A DNA stretch of 64,000 bases from Blepharisma stoltei (Eukaryota > Ciliophora > Heterotrichea > Heterotrichida > Blepharismidae), in assembly GCA_914767885.1 (NCBI GenBank), contig CAJZBQ010000037.1:372001-436000 (forward strand). The letters are read 5' to 3'. Positions within the stretch are counted from its first letter, which is position 1; every line of letters begins with the position of its first letter. This document shows, piece after piece, positions 28,601 to 40,100 of the stretch. The notes under the pieces were generated by a model, which was not told where the DNA came from, searched no databases, and worked only from the letters and a program-made list of their open reading frames with translations. A program made the position numbers and the translations under genes.

Positions 28601-31600
28601 ATATTGGAATTTGTAAGAAGAATGCCTGGATTATCTTGATTTGCAGTATTACTATGGATAATTAATGAGTCTATAGTAATTAAGGACCATATTAGAGAAA
28701 TTATTCCCCCATTTTGTGCATTGTTTTTAGTTATTTCACAGTTCATTAACTTTGAATCTACTGACGAACTTATCATATTCAAAACGGATCCTTTATGTTT
28801 ACAATAATTTTCTGTGAATTTTGAATCTTCAATTAGAAAAAATGAGTCAGTATCTACATAAATAGCACCCCCAGACTCGCCTGCTTTATTTTTTAAAATC
28901 TTGCAATGCATACACAAAAATTGAGAATTTAAATTCATAGAAATCGCTCCACCATTTTCATCACTTGTATTATTTAAAAATGTAGTATTTGTGCAGTTTG
29001 CTAATGCTGAATTTTTCATAGTAATACTACCTCCAGATCTTAATGAGTGACCATTTTGAATTGTCGAGTTGTTTTCAATTAATATGCCATTATTAAGAGA
29101 AAATGCAGATCCAATATTTTCAGTAAACATACAATTATAGGTTTCTAAAGTGGAATTTTTATTTGAATCTTCTAATAAAACAGTTGTTTCACCAGAATTA
29201 TATTGAAAAGTGCAATTATTTAGAGCTATTTTTGAGTTTGATTCGCTATCAATAGAGATAAGTAGTGCAGAGCTGCCTACTCCAGAATTACCTATAAATG
29301 AAGATCTATCAAAGTATAGTATTCCACTATTGAAATAAATAGAAAATATTCCAGATAATAATGCAATATTTTCCTCGAATAAGCAGCTCTCAATTAAAGA
29401 ATCTTTTGATAGGCGAATAAAACTATCTATAAATACAGCTGCCCCAGATGAGGCGCGATTGCTATAAAAATCAGAATTGCTTATAATAAGATGGGTAGTT
29501 GAATTCGAAAAATAGCTTTTCTGAAGATAGAGTGATCCACCATTGAAAGAGCCATAATTATTTCTAAAAATGGTGTCTGAAATATAAATGAAGGAATCTA
29601 AAGACAATAACGTTGGCGGTAAATAATAATAGATTGCGCCACCTGAGAGCCCAGGTGATTGATTTGACTCATATACGCAATCATTCATAGATAGTGTTTG
29701 TCCTGAAAAATAAACAGCCCCCCCTAAATCTGCACTATTGCCAATAAACGAGCAATTTGCAAGCGTTAAATTATTTGAGCTATCAGAAAATGCAACTGCT
29801 CCTGAATTTCCTTTAACAGTATTTTGGCTGGAAATAAACATTGAATTGTTTATTAGCAATGAAGCGGTATATGATACTGAGATGCATACCCCTTTAGCAC
29901 CCTCACCAATGTTTCTATTGAAATATAAATAATCGCCAACAGAATTTTCTGTACTGTTAATAATAAAAGATGGAGAAGAATTTTTACAGTAATTTTCTGT
30001 GGCATTTACAAATTTCATAATAAAGTTTAAAGAGTTTGATACTGAAAATAATGATGTGCAAGATAACACTTGAGGATTGGGTACTGAAAGCTTTAGATAA
30101 ATGTCAGGGTTACTAATAAATGAATTTAAAAGAATTGAGTTAATGCTATTGCTTTCATTCGGCTTGCCTCCATTTAATTTCATTTCTATGTTTGTTATTT
30201 CAATATTCACCATTTTCCTTATATCTACTAAATCAGTAGTTCCAGAGTAATTATTAAGAAAGTTAATGTTTGCTAATTTTACTCATCTTGCCAAATATTT
30301 TGCAGTAGAATTCAGCCCATTAAGCATTGTAACAGTAACATATTTTGTTTCAGCATAATCACTAATATTACCATTGCTTCCAAAATATAGTAAACTACCT
30401 CTTTCGACTCCATTAGAGGTAAAATTGCAAGACTCTATAAGGATATTTTGGGGCTCTATATTGAATTGTGCATATAAAATCCCAGATGTTTTTCCATAGT
30501 TTCCTAAAAATGATGTATTTCTAATATGAATGTGGCTAAGCTTAGAGTCTGCTAACACTCCTTTACTGTCAATTGTCATATTGAGATTCTTTGTAGCTTG
30601 CAGAACATTAATAATTCCAAGTTCACAATAATTGTAAGAGAATATACATGAGTCTATTTCTAATGTTTGAAAATACCCAAGTGTGAGCAAAGACGCAGTA
30701 TCCAACAGATTGAATTGGTTCATATACACTAAATTATATTCAAAAATTACATTCCTGATTAGTATTTTAGTCATATTTGAAGCATATAAAAATCCTCTAA
30801 AGTTTACTGAATCGCCAAATTCATAGCCATTATTAAGTCTACTGACTTTTCCATTTTCATAATAAAATCTTTTTAGGCAATATAAATCATAAGAATTTAA
30901 TCCAAGGCTAATAACTGCTGAGACTTCAGACTCTGTAAGCTTTATATTATCAAATGCGACATTATTCATGTATAAGTTTCCGTTACTTTGATAAATTAGC
31001 GATAAAAATCCAGACCTGAAATTAATTATGTCTGAGTTTATTAGAGTTAAATCATGCCCAGTTGAAAAAAAAAGATTGAATTCTTTTGAACGGGCACATC
31101 ATGAAGAGGGAAGGAAAATCGAAATTTCTTCAAGTCTGTCATTATAAAAACCAGTGCTTGATTGAGAGTCCCGAATTACATATGGGCAGTATTCGCAGTA
31201 TTCAGATGAGATATTGCTGCAGGTTGACGGATATGTTTTCCCATCAAAAATTACATTGCTGATTTGTAAGCTATAATCAATAACTACGAATGTTTTGTTT
31301 TTTCAAGTATGTTGGTCTATAAGTTTTATAAACTTTACTTTATTTCCATTTATCGGTTCAATTTTAACTAATTTTTTTTTATAATACCTTTTGGCTCATT
31401 CTGGATCTTCTGAATTTAGATCTCGATCATTCTGATATATTGGATAGTCACCGTCTTCTAAGAGATATATTATAGAATAAGCATGCATAGTATAATCCAA
31501 TGCTTTAATTATACTGTTATAAGGAGAAATCAATGTACCATCGCCATAATTATACATTAAAATGACAATATGTGCCGCCTGCCCTCTTAGCGTAAAAACC

Positions 31601-33466
31601 TTTTGCCCAAGCGAATTGGCACAGACTCTGAGTCAAGAATCAAGTGCAGGCGCAAGAGATGTGTATATGGGTTGCTTTGGCTGCTTTTCTGTGGTTGGAA
31701 ATGGGGGTGCTCAGCAATGTCCTTTGGATTCAAGGACCGATGATATTCCTCTGCCGAGAAACTAGGGGTTTCGGGCTAGACTACAAAGAAATAGTCTTTT
31801 CCTGGGAGCTATCGAAAGAGGGGACTTTGAAACTTGATAGACTTCAAGGAGTTGATTCTTGGAATCAAGCTACTTCAATCGCCCGTAACAGGTTCGCAGA
31901 AATCCATAAGCACTCAAGACTGAAGCCTCAAGGTAAGAGGAGACAGAAGGTACCAGAAAGGCACTCGCAAGTGGGATAGACCCTCTGGCTTAAATCGAAA
32001 AGCGGCTAAACTTCCTTTATGGGAGGTCTTTGATGACTGCGTCGCCAATATAGCTAACGCCTGTCTTTAATTACCTAATCTAGCCTAACCATCACCATAA
32101 TTAAGCTCTTCATTGACTTTTGAAGTAGCGAAATAAATATAGGGATTATTCTTTGTAGATCTGTCTTTGTAATCATACAAAATGAATTTGGAGCCATCAG
32201 GGAAAGTCGTCCAGAAATTTCTCTCTCCAATGCTGCACCCTCTATTAGTAACAGCTAAATTATTGCAAGACAAGCACTGTATTAGGTTTTCATCGGTTCG
32301 ATAATATCGATTACAATAATTACCCCCTCAGTAATAATTGCAGTTTCCAAATGCATAGTTGCACTGACGTATATTGCATTCTTGATTGCAGTTCTCAAAA
32401 TCAAATGCTTTTTCTGGCGTGCAGGCATAGTTTGAGCTTTGATAGCAGTCTTCTAAATAGACTATATAAGTTGTATCATTGCGAATTATATGCTGGTAAG
32501 AAACAAAAATTCTGAGGGCGTTGTTTTGGCACCATAAATTTGGATATTGAGGTAACTGATCATAATTACACGAAGCTACCAAACAATCTGGTTTACATTT
32601 TCCATAGTCTTCTAATAGACAATTATCAGCACATTGGCAATCAGTATAATCATAATAGCAGTCATAGTTATTGCATTCAGGGTCACAGACACCATTTCCT
32701 ACCATGCTGGGATAGCATCCGCTGGCACATGCTCCACAATCATGATTATCTAATACACAATTTCAATTATTGCAAGCTTCATCACATATTCCATTGTTCA
32801 GCATATAGTCATAGCATCCTGGAGCACAATCACAATCAAATTTATCATAATCACAGTCAGCCACATAGCAAGCTTCTTCACAGATGGAATTTCCTACCAT
32901 TCAAATATAGCAGTTAGGAGCGCAAGTTCTGTTGATACAATCCCCTAAATCAAAATTGCAGTTTGAAGTTGCACACGCTTCATCGCAATAACCATTTCCT
33001 AATAAATCTGGTGAGCACCCAGGAGAGCATTCTTCACATTGACTAAGACCATAATAACAGCCTGGGACATTGCAATTAAGATTACAATTTCCCATAAGAT
33101 CTTTTTCAGAGCCTGAATTATAATTACAGAAAGACGAGCAAACACCACAGTCTCCTCAATCGTAGCCGCAATTTTTTGTGTTGCAAGATGGGTCACATAT
33201 CCCATTTCCTAGTAATTGAGGGCTACAATGATCAATCATGGTGCAATAATTAATACAATCTGAACTTTCATGATCCTTTGTTCCATTTATAAGTATATTT
33301 GTATCAAAATTGCAGTAAGGAGTCATACATTCCGGGTTGCATTCGCAGTCACCTTTCTAATTTGGAAACTTACCTTAATATCTGGACATTCAGATAAGTT
33401 GCATAATAGTTTTTCTCCAGCACACAAGCTTAAAACAAAGAAGAAAATTCTTAACTTTTGAGCCAT
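25699..33466 (-). CDS. Giant membrane protein: LNR repeats, beta-helix repeats, multipass C-terminus (paralog 1)
   Basis: About 2,399 residues after removing a 17-nt intron (33357-33373) and a 535-bp retroposon with one 16-bp repeat (31553-32087); the total is exactly 2,400 codons. Order: signal peptide (MAQKLRIFFFVLSLCAG); at least six Notch-type LNR repeats (GNGVCDPECNNYDCYYDYTD); a very long region of short repeats with GGAIY and N-rich strands, typical of a right-handed parallel beta-helix; a cysteine-rich module (GYWRE, ACLGSPDPKNLSYTGVC, GYEGKLCQAC); then about seven hydrophobic segments and a cytosolic tail. Probably a cell-surface protein displaying a large ectodomain. The paralog at 34109-42139 lies immediately upstream on the same strand. 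Function unknown. Confidence 0.85.
31553..32087 (+). mobile_element. GC-richer retroposon-like element, 535 bp
   Basis: Flanked by ACCATC(G/A)CCATAATTA (31537-31552 and 32088-32103). Starts TACATTAAAATGACAATATG and ends with a TTTAATTACCTAATC tail. An ORF of about 68 codons runs from its first ATG. Excision restores …NEELNYGDGTLISPYNS in the giant gene. Confidence 0.85.
33357..33373 (-). other. 17-nt intron, same position as the split intron of paralog 2
   Basis: On the minus strand GTAAGTTTCCAAATTAG separates CPDIK from KGDCECNPECMTPYC. Removal is needed for the frame. The paralog has its intron at the aligned position (41675-42045 entry). Confidence 0.75.
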
Positions 33467-34108
33467 TGTTTATTAAATAATTAAATTTTAAATTTGATTT
33501 AGTCTTACAAATTCTTCTTTTAATTATGATTAATCTAATTCTTAGTTACCTTGATTTATCTCCTAAAATTCTTTCTTTAAAATGCTACTAAATCTAAAAA
33601 TATTATAAAGTTTAAAAATTTTATTAATAATTGATATTGTTTCGAGAGGGCCACGAATATATAGTCGCTACTATCCATCATCATTCCTGATGGACTTCAG
33701 TGAGCATTGTCTAAATGGATTGCTATGCTCTGACTCGAATTTTAAGATCTAGAGTGATGGAACTTCCAGTTTCTTGCTGGGTTTAGCCTTCAGTTAAGAC
33801 CTGCTCGAGGAAAAGTCTAGGAAGTTGATGAAGAATGGTTTTTGTAATATAAGTGTGAGCTTCTTTAATTATATACATAGTTACCAGAGTTAAAACTAAA
33901 ATTACATATTAATTATATTTTTATACATATATTGTTTATCAAGACTCAATTGAATTATTATCTGTCTTTATTCTCAATATCTTGACTAAAATCATAATTT
34001 ATATCCAAGCTTCCTTCAGCAATAGATGGGAATAATATTTCCCCACTTTCCATTTGTGAACTTTTCTGATCCATTTCACTCATAGGTTTCGTCTTACTCT
34101 TTCATTTT
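33467..34108. other. Intergenic spacer with a coding-like tail and a GC-richer patch
   Basis: 33958-34084 on the minus strand reads MSEMDQKSSQMESG … FSQDIENKDR then TAA, which looks like a C-terminal tail of paralog 2 but is one base out of frame with its TAA at 34109. No TA pair or 15-17 nt intron fixes it. 33640-33840 is GC-richer than its surroundings and may be an old retroposon remnant, but no flanking repeats were found. Confidence 0.45.
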
Positions 34109-37100
34109 TTAATTTTTCTTCAGATAATCGATTATGACTTTGATTATTTTATAGGATAAATAAATCAAAAAGTAAGAATTCGAAGCTATAATAATTGCAA
34201 TGAAAAATATACTGGCACTATCATTTAATGACCCCATTAAATAATATAATCCGCTATATATTGTGATAACTAATACAAGCTTTGCCCTCAATTCCGCTTG
34301 GTTTAAGCCTGAATCTGTATAGGGATTATTTGAATATTGCATTTGTAAAAATATAGTCAATAAAATTGCTGCAATAATGGCTTGCATCTTTGTAGAGATG
34401 TTTACTAAAAACACAGAGCAACAAATTAAAATAACTTTGCTATACATTATGATAAATTCCCAATAATAAAGCCTATTTTGGTACCCATTGAAAAGAAAAC
34501 CATATCTCAGTCTCACTCTTAAGTTATTCAAAATCTTTCTATTTCTTGAGAGATTTATTAAACAAATAGAAGGAAATAAAATTCCTCATATAAATATAGT
34601 TGGCAATGAAATAGTCATAACAGAAAACATATGATCATAATCTCAGCATCTTATATCGAGATTTTCAACTAGTCAATATTCACCAGGATTAATTTCTTTG
34701 CAATTAAATGAAGCAAGCATTTTTCTGACGGTACTTGGATGCACTAAAAATAGTAAAACAATGAAAGTTGATATATAGTCATCTCAAAAAGTGGTAAATG
34801 ATTTTTTCTTGAGCTTAATAAAAATCCAGAAAAGAAATGCAAAAAGCCCCATAAAAAATGGTATCATTGCAGTAATGAGAAGGCTCAGCATGTATGTGTA
34901 GCTTTGAGAAAAGCTACTTTGGAGGAGACATTCAAGTGATCAAAACTGCTGATAAGCATAGTCTGTACTGGATTGTATACGATATATTTGCCTAATTTTA
35001 TTTGGCCAATTTAAATCAAAAACAGATGTAAGCTGGCTTAACTGCAAATAATTTAAAAATATCTTGAAATAGATAGAGGCATGATTTTTTGGTTTTAAAG
35101 CTGATTTTCTTGCAGACTTGACCAAAACAAAAGCAAGTAAGATTAAAACTACTGTAAGTGCTATTAAAATGAGCACATTTCTTAAAGTTGATGGGCATTC
35201 ATTGCAAGTATCATGGCTTGAGTGAGCAAAGTTAGACTCACAGGATTGACACATATTACCTTTATATCCAGCTCTGCATAGGCCAGTAAAAGATAAATTA
35301 TTTAGATTTGGAGAGCCTAACTTCTCCCCCTCCGTGAGCAAACAAAAATTTTTTATAAAAAAGATTTTGATATATAAATGATAATTATTATAGCGAAATC
35401 TCTAGCTAATTCTGTTTAATTTTAAACAGTTTGCATTTTAAAACATAAATTTCGCAAATTAAATTAATTTTTGCTTCTCAATTTTTCCAAATTGGAATTT
35501 TTTAAATTTAAAAAAAGAGCGAACAAAATTTTGTTGTTTGCTCACGAGGGGGAGTAAGCAAGCAGAAGGATTAGGGCATTTTCAAAATTTATCAGTATAC
35601 ATATTATCTCTCCAATATCCAGCTTTTGGTGATATAGTATAATTTCCATAGCAATTAGCTTCTGAATTTGGACAAACCAAACATTTAGTGCTATTTAGGC
35701 TTAAACTGTAATACCCATATCCACATGCTTCACAAATTTTTCCACTGTTAACCTCCCCAATCTCACAATGTCTTAAATTTGCATTAATATATAAACTTTG
35801 ATTATAAATTGGTTGGCTCACTTTTTGATTTTTATTATTGTCAATTGCAGAAGAAAAAATTTGTATTATGATGCTTGATCCTGGTTTATCTGAGATCACA
35901 TATTCAGAGAAATTGAAGATTCCATTTGATGCCTTTATTTTAGTAGCTCCTGCTATAATTGTACTTAAGTTTTCACTTTTGAGTTCTGCAAAGCTGATAT
36001 TGTCAGTTGTAATAGTTTGGTTTGTAACATCAATTAAACCAACCAACAGAGGATTTTTATTTCTTTTTCCTGGAGCAATGCCTGACATTTGTGATATATC
36101 AACTAATTTTCTATCACTTTCATTTATAATCATTAGTTTTGCAGGGTATGAAGCTAAGTCGTTTCCATATTGCGCTCAATTATCTTGGTATAAATTGTCA
36201 TCTAGCACTGGGTTTCAGTCATCCCAGTTTATTGCTCCTCCATTATAACTTGCAATGTTTTCTATAAAGCTGCATGATTTAATCTCAAGTTCGCATTTTG
36301 GTAAGTCCAAGCATCCAACTTTAATTGCTCCACCTTTTCCTTCAGTTACAGGAGCATAAATAAAACTCTCGTTTGTTAACGCTTGATTTTCTGTAAAATC
36401 AGATAAATATATAAATAAGGCTGCATTATTTGCATATATTCCTCCACCATTTCTCGCTGAGTTGTTTACAAAAGAACTCCTCTCAATTGAATAAGTATTT
36501 ATACTAGCTTCTCCTCAATTACTATCAAAATATAAAGCTCCACCATATAATAAAGCGCTATTATTCACAAATATACTTGAGTCAATTTTAATTTTAGAGC
36601 AAGTATGACAATAAATGGCTCCGCCTGAAATCCCATTTCCATTACTGAATAATGAATATAGAATTTCCACCTCTTTTAAACTCGTGCCGAATATCCCAGT
36701 CTTTGAGTAGCTATGAAAGCTAGAATGTTCAATACTTAGTGATGTTTGGTATGAGTCTATAACACCTCCTCCTTCTGCACTATACGATTCTGAAAATGAG
36801 GATTTTTTTATCTTTACGAGACTATCATATGATGAATAAATTGATCCACCTATTGAGTGTGAGGAAAATTGGCGAAAAAGAGAGGAATCTATCGTTAAAT
36901 TGCCTGATGTTGAATATATTGCTCCTCCAGAGTTGGTTGCAACTCCATCAGAGAATGTCGAATTTTTGATAGAAATGCTGCTTTCCATTGCTGAATAAAT
37001 GAAACAACCTTGATAGCATGTTTGACTATAAAATTGAGAGTCTATTATATTTAAATTTGAAAGTGCTTGCTCAATTCCACCTTTATTTTTGTATACCTTT

Positions 37101-40100
37101 GAAGCAATTATTAATAATTTAGAACTCATTGCAACAATTGATCCTTTATTTTTTGAAATATTTTCATAAATTTGACTGTAGTTAAGCACTGATTCTATGG
37201 ATGAGCTAAATATATATATAGCAGCACCATCATTTTCACAAGAATTATTATAAAAAATAGAATTCGAGATTGAAAAATGAGAATCTTGATCCAAATAAAC
37301 AGCTCCTCCATCTTGAGATAAATTTGAAGTAAAATTGCAATAGCTGCAATAGAATTGCGATTTTGAAAAAAACTTAACTGCACCACCCTTCTTAGAGCTT
37401 TTATTATTCAAGTAAAGTGTTAATTTTGAAATTGCAATAGCGGAATTCTCTAAATTAAGGCAAGAACCGCTAAGAGCTGAGTTTTGAACAAAAATTGAAT
37501 TTTCGTCAGAGAGTTTATTATTGTTTAGAGCAAAAACTGAACCTTTGTTATATGAAAAATTGCAATTTTTCGTTTCAATATTCGAAAATTTATGTTGATC
37601 ATCTGAGAGGATAGATGAGCCTCCTTCATTATAAAGTAAAGAGCAAGAATCTAAAGAAATAGTAGAATTCAATATACCAATATACAAAACAGCACTCGAT
37701 TTTCCAGAATTTCTAATAAAATCGCATGATTTTAGTGCCAGTAAGCCTCCATTATAATGTAATGATATAGCCCCTGATATTATTGAATAATTTTCTTCAA
37801 ATTTTGATAATTTGATTGATGAAAGATCAGTTAAAAATACTTCATCATCAATAAAAATAGCAGAACCATATGATGCAGAATTTTTAAAAAAAGATGAGTC
37901 TTCAATATCAATTTCAATATTTAAGGGCGATGACCATTGCTGAGTGATATAAATAGATCCTCCATAGTAAGCATGATTCCTTCTGAAAATGCTTGAGGAG
38001 ATATACAACAAATTTTTACTTGCCCTTAAATTGGCTTTACTATATATTGCACCCCCAAATCCATTTGGTGAAGTATTTGAATCAAAAATTGTTGAATTAA
38101 TAGACAAATTTTGGCTGTTTTGATTAATTGCTGCTCCATAATTCCCTATATTATTTATAAAAGTGCAATTATTCACATATAAACTGCTTCCATCTAGCAC
38201 TTGGACAGCCCCACTTCCTAAAATATTATTATTCTCATTTTCTTCAAATGTTGAATTTATTAAAATCCTAGTATAATTTCCAGTAAATAAGAAGCATATT
38301 GCAAAAATACTGTTTCCTCTATTTGATAAGCATTCAATGGAATCTATTTCATGAGTGCCAGAGTTAAGAATTTTATAAGTTGGAGAGGAATTTCTACAAA
38401 TATTATTTTTCATTGAAAGAGGTACAATGTTTAAATTGTAAGAATTTAATATAGAAACTGCAAATTGGCAATCAAGAATTTTTGGTTCTTGCTGTCTTCA
38501 TTTTAAATATATATCTTCATTTTGAATGAAGTAATCAAGCAAAAGGACATTGAGGTCTTTATCAGGGTTTAAAGATCCATTTGAATCAATATTCAAATTT
38601 TTCAATTCAAAATTGACCATATTAGTTGCGTTAAGTAGACCAGGTCCATGATTACTAGTAAAATTTACGTTGTTAAATTTGCATCATCTTGGCCCAAAAA
38701 TAGCCATAATATTTTTACCGAAAGGCTGCCTATATTGTTTAACTGTTGCTACTTTATATTCATCTAAAATAAAAGCATTATCAATTCACACCAAAGCGTT
38801 ATTTTCAGCTCCATTAAGTTCAAACGATAAATTTTCCATATGAACATTCAAAAGATAATTAATAAAGTTAATCCTGATTAGTGTCTCATTCCCATAATTC
38901 GATATAAATTTGCAATCGTAGATATGAATATGATCTTTTTCAAGATAAGTCATATGGTGTGACCCATTTAAGCTTTGCATATATTTCAAAACATTCATTT
39001 GAGCATTAAAAATCCCTGTCTCGCAGTAATTATATTTAAAACTACAGTTTCCAATTTCAATAAAATCTGCTGATTCAATATAAATAAGGGAAGCCTGAGA
39101 GAAGTAGGTAGGCTTTTTTTGGTAAATCATGTTATATGTGAATTCAATGTTTCTTATTAAAACAGAAGTTGTGTTTTTAGCATATAAAAATCCTTTGAAA
39201 TTTAAAGGATCCCAGAATTCATAGCCGTTATTAAGCCTTGAAACTTTTCCTCCTATATATAAGAATTTTACTTAATTAAGTTAAATGCCATAAGGCCACA
39301 ATCGGATAGATTATAAGGGATAAACACTAACCTGGTTATCTGGTGTAAGCTCAATTTACTTAGAATTAGATCTATCTTAGAGCTACCTCTTGCAGATGCC
39401 CTGCTAGTCACGATTAGTAAAGACTAATTGGGATACAAAACCTGTCTAGCCTTTCTGGCAAAAACAAAGAAAGCCTTCGGGGGAGAAACAAATCTTACTT
39501 CTTCGGAGGATATCCCCACACCTAAGGCCTTCTTCAAAAAGTGATAGAGGCACTTGCCCATCTTCCATTTTATTCTATAACAATTTAGGCTTTACGTGAC
39601 TGGGGATTATCGAAACTATACCTCCAGTTTCAAAAGGATTGAGATGTATATTATCAAAATCTACATTAAATAGCTTCAAGTTTCCTATAAATGAAAGGAT
39701 ACTCGATAATTCGTTCCTGAAGTTTATAAATTTGGTGTTCCTAATTTTAGTTTTAGGGGCGTCCTCTAGATTATAAATAAGAGCGTAACTTGCTTGAGGC
39801 GTGTTCAATTCCCAATTGCAAATGGCTAAGGGCAAATTTCCATCTATACGTTCATTTCTATCGCTATAATAATACCCATCATTTTCGTTATAAGCTGTAT
39901 AAGGGCAATAAGAGCAATAAGTTGAGCTTTGGCAATAGCTATCATCTTTTCCATCAAATATTAAATTCTCGAGCTCAAAATTTTTTGAAACTTGCCAGGC
40001 ATAGACTCATAAATCATTTTTTATCGTGACCTTGCTGCCATCAAATGATAGTATTTTAAAGTTCGTCCAAACTCCACCATAGCCCATTATATAAATTCCA

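Noticed and set aside
32540-32917. 125-codon plus ORF rich in His and Asn
   Set aside because: It is the antisense of cysteine-rich LNR repeats in the minus-strand giant gene; the composition is an artefact.
33640-33840. Possible tRNA or small RNA gene in a GC-richer patch
   Set aside because: No cloverleaf, A/B boxes or T-loop consensus could be found; kept only as a possible old insertion remnant.
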